Shown piece after piece: positions 33,901-42,320 of a DNA stretch of 64,000 nt. Both the position numbers and the translations under genes were made by a program. Source of the DNA: JASHSH01 sp036490215 (lineage in GTDB: Bacteria > Pseudomonadota > Alphaproteobacteria > Rhodospirillales > Magnetospirillaceae). The notes beneath the pieces were generated by a model. It was not told the origin of the DNA and ran no database searches. It saw only the letters and a program-made list of their open reading frames with translations. The stretch lies in assembly GCA_036490215.1 (NCBI GenBank), contig DASXEH010000026.1, positions 55,320 through 119,319 of the forward strand, read 5' to 3'. How positions within the stretch are numbered: the stretch's first letter is position 1; every line of letters begins with the position of its first letter.

Positions 33901-34824
33901 ATGGCCCCAGAACAAATCAAAGCGGGACCGATCAAACTGGGCGTGGCGCCCATCGCCTGGACCAACAGCGATCTGCCGCAGCTCGGCGGCGATACGACGC
34001 TCGAGACCTGCTTGACCGAAAGCCGCGCCGCCGGTTTCTCGGGCACCGAGACCGGCGTTAAATTCCCGATGGACCCGAAAGTGCTCGGGCCGATTCTGAA
34101 GAAGCACAAACTGAGCTTGGTCTCAGGCTGGTTCTCGGGCCGGCTGCTCGAACTGTCGGTCGAGGAAGAGAAGCAGCGCATCGATTCGCAACTGGCCACC
34201 TTCGCCGAGCTGGGCGCGCCCGTTCTGGTCTATGCCGAGACGACTGGCACCGTGCAGGACAAGAAGGACGTGCCGGTCTCGCGCCGTCCCAAATTGCCGG
34301 CCGAGCGCTTCAAGGCCTTCGGCGAGAAGATGACGCAACTGGCCGATCATATGGCGAAGCGTGGCGTGAAACTGGCTTATCACCATCACATGGGCACGGT
34401 GGTCGAGACCGACGAGGAGATCGATCACCTGATGGCGGCCACCGGATCGGCGGTCGGTCTGCTGGTCGATACGGGGCACTCGGCCTATGCGGGCGGTGAC
34501 TGGCTGGCCGTGACGCAGCGCCATGCCGCTCGCGTCGTCCATGTCCATTGCAAGGATGTGCGGCCGCAGATCCTCAAGGAATGCCGCGCCAAGGATTTGA
34601 GCTTCCTCGATGCGGTGTTGGCCGGCGTCTTCACCGTGCCGGGTGACGGTTTCATCGATTACGATGCGTTCGCAAAGGTGCTGGCCGGTATCGGCTATAA
34701 GGGCTGGGCGGTGGTCGAGGCCGAGCAGGACCCGAAAAAGGCGCCGCCCTTCGAGTATTCGAAGAAGGGCCAGGAACATCTGACCAAGGCGTTCAAGGGC
34801 GCCGGTTTTGCAATTGTTGAGTGA
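33901..34824 (+). CDS. iolE: Myo-inosose-2 dehydratase
   Basis: IolE removes water from 2-keto-myo-inositol to give the diketone substrate of IolD. The 307-residue TIM-barrel protein of the xylose-isomerase-like family has the IAWTNSDLPQLGG N-terminus, LAYHHHMGTVVET, LVDTGHSAYAGGD and VHCKDVRP, matching IolE. The ATG at 33901 lies 4 bases after iolD, so the two are translationally close. The last bases of the gene and 25 bases after it form a small tandem duplication. Confidence 0.93.
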   Translation: MAPEQIKAGPIKLGVAPIAWTNSDLPQLGGDTTLETCLTESRAAGFSGTETGVKFPMDPKVLGPILKKHKLSLVSGWFSGRLLELSVEEEKQRIDSQLATFAELGAPVLVYAETTGTVQDKKDVPVSRRPKLPAERFKAFGEKMTQLADHMAKRGVKLAYHHHMGTVVETDEEIDHLMAATGSAVGLLVDTGHSAYAGGDWLAVTQRHAARVVHVHCKDVRPQILKECRAKDLSFLDAVLAGVFTVPGDGFIDYDAFAKVLAGIGYKGWAVVEAEQDPKKAPPFEYSKKGQEHLTKAFKGAGFAIVE

Positions 34825-34895
34825 CGCGCACAGCGCGATTGTCGAGTGACGCGTAAGGTGCGACGAATAGAGCGGCGCATCACGGGAGGGGGAGC

Positions 34896-35735
34896 ATGAT
34901 CAATAAGAAGGACGGCGCTTTCGCCAATAAGATCGCCGTGATCACCGGCGGCACCCAGGGTCTGGGCGAGGCGACGGCGCGGCTGTTCGCCGAACGCGGC
35001 GCGGCCGGCATCGTCATCTGTGGGCGCAACGCCACGCGCGGCAAGGCCGTGGCCACGGAGCTTACCGAGGGCGGCACGCGCACCTTCTTCGTCCAGGCCG
35101 ATCTCGGCAAGATCAAGGATGTGCGCAAAGTGGTGGCCGAGGCCGACAAGCGCTTCGGCAAACTCGATGCGCTGGTCAACGTCGCCGCCATCACCGATCG
35201 CGGCAATATCCTCGACACCCCGCCTGAGCTGTTCGACGAGATGTTCGCGGTCAATGTGAAGGCGCCGTTCTTCCTGATGCAGGATGCGCTCAAGATCATG
35301 CGCCGCGAGAAGACGCGCGGCACGGTGGTCAACATCCTCAGCATGTCGGGCCATGGCGGCCAGCCCTTTATCGCCGCCTATTGCGCGTCGAAGGGTGCGA
35401 TGGCGACGCTGACGCGCAACACCGCCTTCGCCATGCTGCCGGACCGTATCCGCGTCAACGGGCTCAATATTGGTTGGATGGATTCGCCCGGCGAAACCAA
35501 CATCCAGGCCAAGTATCACGGCGCGCCCAAGGACTGGATCAAGAAGGCCGAGCGGGGCGTGCCCTTCGGCCGGCTGTTGAAACCGGATGAAGTCGCCAAG
35601 GCGATCGCGTTCCTGGCCAGCGACGAGTCGGGGATGATGACGGGCTCGATCGTCGATTTCGACCAGACCATCGTCGGCGTCAGCGAATCGGGCGCGCAGC
35701 CGAAGCACCGCCTGCCGGACCCACAGGTCGCCTAA
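34896..35735 (+). CDS. SDR family oxidoreductase of the iol operon
   Basis: The 279-residue classical SDR has TGGTQGLG (cofactor), the NVAAITD variant of NNAG, the catalytic serine in ILSMSGHGG, and YCASK. A strong GGGAGGGGGAG site precedes the ATG. It is 71 bases after iolE on the same strand, so it is probably part of the operon. SDR genes in iol clusters often handle other inositol isomers or inososes; this is inference. A hairpin follows. Confidence 0.85.
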   Translation: MINKKDGAFANKIAVITGGTQGLGEATARLFAERGAAGIVICGRNATRGKAVATELTEGGTRTFFVQADLGKIKDVRKVVAEADKRFGKLDALVNVAAITDRGNILDTPPELFDEMFAVNVKAPFFLMQDALKIMRREKTRGTVVNILSMSGHGGQPFIAAYCASKGAMATLTRNTAFAMLPDRIRVNGLNIGWMDSPGETNIQAKYHGAPKDWIKKAERGVPFGRLLKPDEVAKAIAFLASDESGMMTGSIVDFDQTIVGVSESGAQPKHRLPDPQVA

Positions 35736-35776
35736 GGCGGTTTCCGCCTCTCGGTCTCATTTTTGAGCAGAGAACG

Positions 35777-35801
35777 CCGCTGCACAGTTGAAGTGCAGCG
35801 G
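35777..35801 (+). terminator. Terminator candidate after the iol operon
   Basis: CCGCTGCAC, seven-base loop, GTGCAGCGG: a perfect 9-bp stem 41 bases after the SDR stop, followed after a few bases by CGTTTTGC. The U run is short. Confidence 0.6.
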
Positions 35802-35883
35802 CTGACATCGTTTTGCATCATTTGAGCGCGAGCGGGCTTGGCGGCGTCAGGCGATCAGCAGGCGGCGCCATCTTTCTATCCCC

Positions 35884-35905
35884 TTAGAATTGCGGAGAAT
35901 TCTAA
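35884..35905. promoter_or_regulatory. Perfect 8-6-8 inverted repeat upstream of the biuret-hydrolase-like gene
   Basis: TTAGAATT-N6-AATTCTAA, 126 bases before the start codon at 36032, in an otherwise plain gap. Its symmetry and A/T-rich arms suit a repressor site. Confidence 0.5.
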
Positions 35906-35956
35906 CGATCTGCCGGTCGGGTGCCGGTTCTGTAAGGACATGGCATCCCGTTTGCG

Positions 35957-35978
35957 TTGCATACAAGTTGGAATGCAA
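35957..35978. promoter_or_regulatory. Second inverted repeat upstream of the biuret-hydrolase-like gene
   Basis: TTGCAT-N10-ATGCAA, 53 bases before the start codon. The 6-bp arms at helical spacing suggest a dimeric regulator such as a GntR or LacI protein. No regulator gene is adjacent. Confidence 0.4.
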
Positions 35979-36031
35979 GAGGCGCTCCGGCCGCTGCAGT
36001 CCACGGATGGAAATCGGCGCGGGGTGAACCC

Positions 36032-36715
36032 ATGGTTCCAGACAAAGTCGCGATCCTCGACGCCGAACCCTATCCCTTCGAGTTGTGGCCCTCCCACTGC
36101 GCGCTGCTGATCATCGATATGCAGCGTGACTTTCTCGAACCCGGTGGGTTCGGGGAAATGCTGGGCAACGACGTCTCGCAACTTCGCCGCACCATCGAGC
36201 CGAACAAGGCGCTGCTGGCTGCGTGGCGTGCCGCCGGTCTGCTCGCCATCCATACGCGCGAGGGTCATCGCCCCGATCTCGCCGATCTGCCGCCGGCCAA
36301 GCGCATCCGCGGCGGCGGCAAGAAGACGATCGGCGACGAAGGACCGATGGGCCGCATTCTGGTGCGCGGCGAGCCGGGCCACGACATCATTCCCGAACTC
36401 TATCCCGCCAAGGGGGAGCCGGTGATCGACAAGCCGGGCAAGGGCGCGTTCCACGCGACCGACCTGGCGACGATCCTGCAGTACCACAGCATCCGCCAGC
36501 TCATCGTCACCGGCGTCACCACCGAGGTGTGCGTCAACACCACGGTGCGCGAAGCCAATGACCGCGGCTTCGACTGCCTCGTGCTCGAAGACTGCGTCGG
36601 TTCCTATTTCCCAGAGTTCCAAGAGATGGGCCTGAAGATGATCAAGGCCCAGGGCGGAATCTTCGGGTGGGTCGGCAAATCACAAACGGTAATCAAAGCG
36701 ATCGGGAGGAAGTGA
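36032..36715 (+). CDS. biuH: Cysteine hydrolase, biuret-amidohydrolase-like (isochorismatase family)
   Basis: The 227-residue enzyme is very like BiuH, which splits biuret to allophanate and ammonia: LLIIDMQRDF (catalytic Asp), HTREGHRPDLADLPPAKR, GPMGRILVRGEPGHDIIPELYP, DKPGKGAF (catalytic Lys) and GVTTEVCVNTTVREANDRG (catalytic Cys). The start is the ATG at 36032; the frame opens earlier at 35957. A related peroxyureidoacrylate or ureidoacrylate hydrolase (RutB) is the main alternative. It is 38 bases before an NCS2-like permease gene, which fits uptake and breakdown of a nitrogen ring compound or ureide. Confidence 0.78.
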   Translation: MVPDKVAILDAEPYPFELWPSHCALLIIDMQRDFLEPGGFGEMLGNDVSQLRRTIEPNKALLAAWRAAGLLAIHTREGHRPDLADLPPAKRIRGGGKKTIGDEGPMGRILVRGEPGHDIIPELYPAKGEPVIDKPGKGAFHATDLATILQYHSIRQLIVTGVTTEVCVNTTVREANDRGFDCLVLEDCVGSYFPEFQEMGLKMIKAQGGIFGWVGKSQTVIKAIGRK

Positions 36716-36753
36716 CCGGACGAGGGGTGATTCGCATCGATTGGGGGTGACAC

Positions 36754-38358
36754 ATGGCAACCGCAGCTCTAAGCGGATTCAAACCGAAATTATGGGTGCC
36801 CGGCGATCTCAACGCCTTCTTCGGCTTCGGCACCAATATTCTCGTCAACGTTCTGACGATCACCGGTCTGCTCCGCTACGTTCTCAAAATGCCCGACGAC
36901 ATCGTCTTCGGGCGCATCCTGCCGGCCACCGGCTTGATGCTCTTCCTCTCCACCATGTACTACGCCTATCTGGCTTATAAGCTGGCCAAGGAAACGGGGC
37001 GTACCGATGTGGCGGCACTGCCTTCGGGCACCAGCGTGCCGCACATGTTCGTCGTGATCTTCGTGATCATGCTGCCGATCCTGCTCAAGACGAAAGATCC
37101 GATCCAGGCCTGGGAAGCCGGGCTGACCTGGGTGTTCGTGCAGAGCTTCGTGCTGATGATCGGCGGCTTCATCGGACCCTTCATCCGCAAGGTGACGCCG
37201 CGCGCGGCGTTGCTCGGGTCACTGGCCGGCATTTCGATCACCTTCATCGCGCTACGCCCGGCGGCGCAGATGGTGTCGACGCCGATCATCGGCGTGATCT
37301 GCTTCGGGGTGATCCTGGCCAGCTGGTTCGGCGGCGTGCGCTATTTCAAGGGCGTGCCTGGTGGCCTTGTGGCGATTATCGTCGGCGCCGTCATCGCCTG
37401 GGGTTCGAGCGCACTTGGGTTCAGCTACGGTGGGCTGACCGGCAAGGGCGTGATGGACGCCTTCAGCAATTTCGGCTTCGAGGTGCCGGTTCCAGCCGTC
37501 GGGCATGTCTTCGAGGGCTTCAAATTCCTCGGCGTGATTTTGGTGACCGCCATTCCCTTCGGCATCTATGACCTGGTCGAAGCGATGGACAATGTCGAGA
37601 GCGCGGCCGCCGGGGGCGACGCCTTCCCGACGACGCGGGTGCTCACCGCCGACGGCATCATCAGCCTGATCGGCTGCCTGATGGGCAATCCGTTCATCCT
37701 CGCCGTCTATATCGGCCATCCCGGTTGGAAGGCGATGGGCGGCCGCATCGGCTATTCGGCGGCGACCGGAATCATGGTTCTGGTACTGACCTGGCTCGGT
37801 ATTGTCGCGCTGATCCTGGCTCTGGTGCCTGTCGTGGCGATCTTGCCGATCCTGCTCTACATCGGCATGCTGATCGGCTCGCAGGCTTTCCAGGAGACGC
37901 CGAAGAGCCATGCGCCCGCGATCGTGCTGGCCCTGATCCCGCAGATCGCGGCTTGGGGCAAGACGCAGATCGACGGGGCCTTGGGTGCGGCCGGGACCGA
38001 TGCGGCAACGCTCGGCCTCGACAAGCTGGCCAATGGCGGTGTGCTCTACAGCGGGCTCGAAACGCTGGGCGGCGGCGCGACCCTGGTGGGGATCATCCTG
38101 GGTTCGATCGCCGTCTGCATCATCGAGCGGCAGTTGGAGAAAGCATCGATCTTCGCCCTGCTGGGCGCGGTGTTGACCTTCTTCGGCCTGATCCACAGCG
38201 AAGGGATCGGCATCAACCACTCGCCGGCGGTCGCGATCAGTTATATCGGCTTCGCGGCTGTTCTCTATGCTTGCGCAAAGTTTGCACAGATCGAGCCGAA
38301 GCCGGCCGAGATCGAACATCCCCAGACGATGGAGATGGGTAGTATCCCGGCCGAGTAG
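36754..38358 (+). CDS. NCS2-like permease (xanthine/uracil superfamily)
   Basis: A 534-residue inner-membrane protein with about 12-14 hydrophobic segments, resembling large xanthine/uracil/AzgA-type permeases. Recognisable points are the DLNAFFGFGTNILVNVL first helix region, ALPSGTSVPHMF, and the FGIYDLVEAMDNVESAAAGG segment with conserved Asp/Glu/Asn near the centre, then GNPFILAVYIGHPGWK. It is co-directional with the biuret-hydrolase-like gene 38 bases upstream, so its cargo may be the precursor of that reaction. Substrate unproven. Confidence 0.75.
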   Translation: MATAALSGFKPKLWVPGDLNAFFGFGTNILVNVLTITGLLRYVLKMPDDIVFGRILPATGLMLFLSTMYYAYLAYKLAKETGRTDVAALPSGTSVPHMFVVIFVIMLPILLKTKDPIQAWEAGLTWVFVQSFVLMIGGFIGPFIRKVTPRAALLGSLAGISITFIALRPAAQMVSTPIIGVICFGVILASWFGGVRYFKGVPGGLVAIIVGAVIAWGSSALGFSYGGLTGKGVMDAFSNFGFEVPVPAVGHVFEGFKFLGVILVTAIPFGIYDLVEAMDNVESAAAGGDAFPTTRVLTADGIISLIGCLMGNPFILAVYIGHPGWKAMGGRIGYSAATGIMVLVLTWLGIVALILALVPVVAILPILLYIGMLIGSQAFQETPKSHAPAIVLALIPQIAAWGKTQIDGALGAAGTDAATLGLDKLANGGVLYSGLETLGGGATLVGIILGSIAVCIIERQLEKASIFALLGAVLTFFGLIHSEGIGINHSPAVAISYIGFAAVLYACAKFAQIEPKPAEIEHPQTMEMGSIPAE

Positions 38359-38374
38359 TCCACGACACGGGAAG

Positions 38375-38403
38375 GGCGCCGCGTTCACAGCGCGGCGCCG
38401 TTT
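38375..38403. terminator. Terminator between permease and dehydrogenase genes
   Basis: GGCGCCGCG, seven-base loop, CGCGGCGCC then GTTT: a perfect 9-bp GC stem in the 49-base gap between two convergent genes, with the T tract on the plus-strand side. Confidence 0.68.
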
Positions 38404-38407
38404 CCGC

Positions 38408-39376
38408 TTATCGCTTCAGGACTTCAGCGTTGATGACGAAGTGCGGGTCGAGGGTTCCGTCGAGTCCCGCCAGCACATTGGCCGCCGCCGCCATGCTGAG
38501 ACGCAGCGCGGCGTTCTCGGACAGGCCCGCCACATGCGGGCTCAGGATCAGCCGATCGGCCTTGAGCAGCGGATGATCGGCGGCAGGCGGCTCGTCTTCC
38601 AGCACGTCGATGCCCGCGCCGGCGATGCGGCCTGCCGCCAATGCCTCAGCCAAGGCATGCTCATCGACCAGCCCGCCACGCGCGACGTTGATCAGATAGG
38701 CCGTCGGCTTCATCGCCGCCAATTCGGCGGCGGCAATCATATGCTCGGTCTCGGTCGAGCGCGGCACGTGCAGCGAGACGAAATCGGCTTGCGGCAGAAC
38801 GGCCCGCCAGTCGCGCACCGGCGTCACGCCGAGCTTGGCGATCTCGGCTTCGGGCAGCGCGGGATCGTAGCCGAGAATGCGCATATCGAAGGCCGCCGCG
38901 CGCTTCACCACCTCGCGGCCGATGCGACCGAGGCCGAGCAGCAGCAGCGTCCGGTTTTCCAGATCGCCCGGATTGAGGCGGTTGCGGAACGCCCAATCGC
39001 CGGCGCGCACGGCCTGATCGAATCGCGCCATCTCCTTGCAGAGCGTCAGCATCAGCATCAGCGTGTGCTCGGCCACGGCGACCGAGCCCGCATTGCCGAT
39101 CACTGTCACGGGGATGCCGTGCGCGGTGAGCGTCGCCAGCGGCACATTGTCATAGCCGACGCCATGGCGCGACACGACGCGCAGGCGCTTCGCCTTTTCC
39201 ACGGCGGCGGCGGGCAGGGGGGCCGTGCGGATCAGCAGCGCATCGGCATCGGGAAGCCGGGCGATAAAGGCCTCGGCGCTGAGATCGGTCATCTCCTCGA
39301 CGGTTAGCGCTGGGCGGGCGCGCAGCAGCGCCAATCCGTCGGGATGAATCTTACCGGCGATCAGAACATGAGGCAT
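38408..39376 (-). CDS. D-isomer-specific 2-hydroxyacid dehydrogenase
   Basis: The 322-residue NAD(P)-dependent dehydrogenase has GLGRIGREV (Rossmann motif), INVARGGLVDEHAL (catalytic Arg), DVLEDEPPA (Glu) and SPHVAGLS (His). It resembles phosphoglycerate and hydroxypyruvate reductase-type members but the substrate cannot be read. It is divergent from the PEBP gene. A second enzyme of this family is encoded at 55790-56731. Confidence 0.87.
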   Translation of the reverse strand: MPHVLIAGKIHPDGLALLRARPALTVEEMTDLSAEAFIARLPDADALLIRTAPLPAAAVEKAKRLRVVSRHGVGYDNVPLATLTAHGIPVTVIGNAGSVAVAEHTLMLMLTLCKEMARFDQAVRAGDWAFRNRLNPGDLENRTLLLLGLGRIGREVVKRAAAFDMRILGYDPALPEAEIAKLGVTPVRDWRAVLPQADFVSLHVPRSTETEHMIAAAELAAMKPTAYLINVARGGLVDEHALAEALAAGRIAGAGIDVLEDEPPAADHPLLKADRLILSPHVAGLSENAALRLSMAAAANVLAGLDGTLDPHFVINAEVLKR

Positions 39377-39624
39377 GGCGTGGGACCGTTTCTCTCCGAA
39401 GGTCTTATTTGAGGCGCGCTTGGCGCACCGATTGTTCTATTGCAGTTTCGGAAATTATAGAATTATCGTTGCGATCCTGTCTATTCGTCCCTGTTTGGAA
39501 ATGTGGGATTTGAAACGGTGGCGAAACCGGTGCGCCCTTCTGTGCGCATAGTCCACCGGCTATAGTGCCGCGGGGCGTTGAATTGGGGCCAACACCCAGT
39601 CAACTCAAAGGGAGGCAAAATCAC

Positions 39625-40179
39625 ATGCGTAGATTTACCATCGCGGCCGTAGCCGCGCTCGGTCTCTTTGGCTCAGGCGTCGCCAATGCGGCAGATTTTT
39701 CGGTCTCCAGCGGGGAGATCAAGAGCCACCACAAGATTAGCGATGAACAAGTGGCCGGTATTTTCGGCTGCAAGGGCGGCGATGTGTCGCCGTCGCTGAC
39801 TTGGAAAGATGCGCCCGCGAATACGAAGAGCTTCGCGATCATGATCTATGATCCCGATGCACCGACCGGCAGCGGGTTCTGGCACTGGGTTGCCTTCAAC
39901 ATTCCGGCCACCACCACCTCGATCGCCAAGGGCGCCAGCGGCAAGTCGATGCCGGCGGGAACGATCGAGAGCCGCACCGATTTCGGCGTGCCCGGCTATC
40001 ATGGCCCGTGTCCGCCGCCCGGCCCGGCGCACCACTACCATGTGCGGGTCTTCGCCGTGGATATTCCGGCGATCGAAGGCGCCGACGCCAACACCTCGGC
40101 GGCAGTGATCGGCTTCAACCTGCATTTCCACACCTTGGCCAAGGCCGAGATCGTTGGGATGTACGGCGTGAAGAAGTAG
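39625..40179 (+). CDS. Secreted YbhB/YbcL-type PEBP family protein
   Basis: The 184-residue protein starts with a signal peptide (MRRFTIAAVAALGLFGSGVANA, cleavage near residue 22). The rest is the phosphatidylethanolamine-binding-protein fold with DPDAPTGSGFWHWV and GPCPPPGPAHHYHVRVFAVD, the two ligand-pocket motifs. In bacteria these Raf-kinase-inhibitor-like proteins have no firmly known role. GGGAGGC precedes the ATG at 39625. A strong terminator follows, so the gene is its own unit. Confidence 0.9.
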   Translation: MRRFTIAAVAALGLFGSGVANAADFSVSSGEIKSHHKISDEQVAGIFGCKGGDVSPSLTWKDAPANTKSFAIMIYDPDAPTGSGFWHWVAFNIPATTTSIAKGASGKSMPAGTIESRTDFGVPGYHGPCPPPGPAHHYHVRVFAVDIPAIEGADANTSAAVIGFNLHFHTLAKAEIVGMYGVKK

Positions 40180-40186
40180 CAAACGC

Positions 40187-40220
40187 ACGGCGCTCGCTTC
40201 GGCGGGCGCCGTTTCTCTTT
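40187..40220 (+). terminator. Intrinsic terminator after the PEBP gene
   Basis: ACGGCGC.TCGC, TTCG loop, GCGG.GCGCCGT, then TTCTCTTTTT. The stem begins 8 bases after the stop codon and is followed by a good U-rich tract. Confidence 0.85.
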
Positions 40221-40240
40221 TTGCCATCCGAGTTCATGAC

Positions 40241-41011
40241 ATGAGTTCATTCGCCCGCTATCCGAGCCTGGCCGGCCGCGTCGTCATCGTGTCCGGCGGC
40301 GCCAGCGGCATCGGCGAGGGTTTCGTGCGCAACTTCGCCGCCAATGGCGCGCGCGTCGCGTTTCTCGATATGCAAGAGCAAGCCGGCGCCGCGCTGGCCG
40401 ATGCGATCGCCGCAACCGGCGCCGAGAAGCCATTCTTTCTGCAGTGCAATCTGCTGGACATCGCTGCGCTGAAAGCAGCGCTGGCCGAAATCCGCGCGAA
40501 GCTCGGGCCGGCCGCGGTGCTGATCAATAACGCGGCCGACGATCGCCGCGCCAATTTCGAAGAGATCACCACGGATGAATTCGACCGCATGATCGGCGTC
40601 AATCTGCGCCACGTGTTCTTCGCCGCGCAGCAGGTGATCCCGCAGATGCGCGAAGCCGGCTTCGGTTCGATCATCAATCTGACCTCGAGCACCTGGATGC
40701 GCGGCGTGCAGAATCTCGAAGCCTACAGCGCCGCCAAGGCCGCCATCGTCGGCTTCACCAATTCGCTGGCGCGTGATGTCGGCAAGTGGCGCATTCGCGC
40801 CAACGCGCTGATGCCGGGCCTGGTGCTGACCGAGAAACAGCGTCGTCTGTGGTGGGGCAATCAGGCCGATATCGACAAATATCTCGAAGCGCAGTGCATT
40901 CCCGAGGTCGTCGAGGCCGACGACCTGGCACGCACGGCTTTATTCCTGGCCGCCGATGACAGCCGAATGATCACCAAGCAGGTTTTCATCGTCAACGGCG
41001 GCATGATCTGA
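40241..41011 (+). CDS. SDR family oxidoreductase upstream of codA
   Basis: The 256-residue classical SDR has SGGASGIGEG, NNAADDRR in place of NNAG, the catalytic serine in LTSSTWMRG, and YSAAK. It is 10 bases before codA and clearly co-transcribed. The job of an SDR next to a cytosine deaminase is not obvious; it may belong to a sugar or deoxy-sugar part of nucleoside breakdown, or codA may act on another ring compound. This is inference. Confidence 0.85.
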   Translation: MSSFARYPSLAGRVVIVSGGASGIGEGFVRNFAANGARVAFLDMQEQAGAALADAIAATGAEKPFFLQCNLLDIAALKAALAEIRAKLGPAAVLINNAADDRRANFEEITTDEFDRMIGVNLRHVFFAAQQVIPQMREAGFGSIINLTSSTWMRGVQNLEAYSAAKAAIVGFTNSLARDVGKWRIRANALMPGLVLTEKQRRLWWGNQADIDKYLEAQCIPEVVEADDLARTALFLAADDSRMITKQVFIVNGGMI

Positions 41012-41021
41012 GGAGACCGGC

Positions 41022-42320
41022 GTGCTCGATCTGATCCTGCGCCGCGCCAACTTGCCCGACGGACGGCAGGGGATCGATATCGGCATCAAGGATGGGCATA
41101 TCGCCGAGATCGCGCCGGCGCTGAAAGCCGAGGCCCCGCAGGAGATCGATGCGACGGGGCGTCTGGTCACGCCGCCCTTCGTCGACAGCCATTTCCACAT
41201 GGATTCGACGCTGAGCGTGGGTAAGCCGCGCTTCAATGAATCAGGCACGCTACTCGAAGGCATCGCCATCTGGGGCGAGCAGAAACCGACACTGACCGCC
41301 GATTTGATCAAGAGCCGCGCGCTCGAACTCTGCCGCTGGGCTGTGGGCCGCGGTACGCTTGCAATCCGCAGTCACGTCGATGTGTGCGATGATCGGCTGC
41401 TGGCGGTCGATACGCTGCTCGATGTGCGCGAGCAGGTCGCGCCCGTGATCGATCTCCAACTCGTCGCGTTCCCGCAAGACGGGTTCTTGCGCAGCGCCAA
41501 TGCCAAGGCGAATCTTTTGCGCGCGCTCGACAAGGGCATCGACGTGGTCGGCGGCATTCCCCATTTCGAGCGCACGATGGCCGATGGCGCGCAATCGGTG
41601 CACGAACTCTGCAGGGTCGCAGCTGAACGCGGCTTGATGGTCGACATGCATTGCGACGAGTCCGACGATCCGCTCTCACGCCATGTCGAGACGCTGGCGG
41701 CGGAGACGGTGCGCTTTGGCCTGCACGGCCGCGTGACCGGCTCGCATCTCACATCGATGCACAGCATGGACAACTACTATGTCAGCAAGCTGATCCCGCT
41801 GATGGCTGAGGCCCGTCTGAATGCCGTCGCCAATCCGCTGATCAACGTGACGCTGCAAGGGCGGCACGACACCTATCCGAAGCGGCGCGGCATGACGCGT
41901 GTCAAGGAGCTGATGGCGGCGGGCGTCAACACGTCCTTCGGGCACGACTGCGTCATGGACCCATGGTACGCGCTCGGCAGTCACGACATGCTCGAAGTGG
42001 CTCATATGGGTTTGCACCTCGGGCATATGACTGGGCGTGACGAGATGCGTGCAGCCTTTGCCGCGGTGACGGTCAACGGTGCGCGCACTCTGGGATTGGC
42101 GCACTACGGTCTCGAGGTCGGCAAATCGGCCGACTTGGTGGTTTTGCAGGCAGCAGATCCAATCGAGGCCCTGCGTCTGCGCGCCCAGCGGCTTCATGTC
42201 ATTCGTCGTGGCGCAGTGATCGCCGACACCCCGCCTGTGACAACGCGGCTGCGATTTCCCGACGGTTCGGCCGCTCAGACCGACTACGGCGCAAACGGTC
42301 CCTCGACCCAAGGCGCCTAG
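41022..42320 (+). CDS. codA: Cytosine deaminase
   Basis: CodA removes ammonia from cytosine to give uracil. The 432-residue amidohydrolase follows E. coli CodA closely: VDSHFHMD (metal His pair), the IDLQLVAFPQDG substrate glutamine, HCDESDD (catalytic Glu), SHLTSMHS and the SFGHDCVMDPWYALG metal aspartate. Aligned by eye, the residue after the metal aspartate (Asp314 in E. coli) is Cys here, which may shift substrate choice toward isocytosine or other rings. GTG start behind CTGAGGAGA. Ten bases after the SDR stop. Confidence 0.85.
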   Translation: MLDLILRRANLPDGRQGIDIGIKDGHIAEIAPALKAEAPQEIDATGRLVTPPFVDSHFHMDSTLSVGKPRFNESGTLLEGIAIWGEQKPTLTADLIKSRALELCRWAVGRGTLAIRSHVDVCDDRLLAVDTLLDVREQVAPVIDLQLVAFPQDGFLRSANAKANLLRALDKGIDVVGGIPHFERTMADGAQSVHELCRVAAERGLMVDMHCDESDDPLSRHVETLAAETVRFGLHGRVTGSHLTSMHSMDNYYVSKLIPLMAEARLNAVANPLINVTLQGRHDTYPKRRGMTRVKELMAAGVNTSFGHDCVMDPWYALGSHDMLEVAHMGLHLGHMTGRDEMRAAFAAVTVNGARTLGLAHYGLEVGKSADLVVLQAADPIEALRLRAQRLHVIRRGAVIADTPPVTTRLRFPDGSAAQTDYGANGPSTQGA

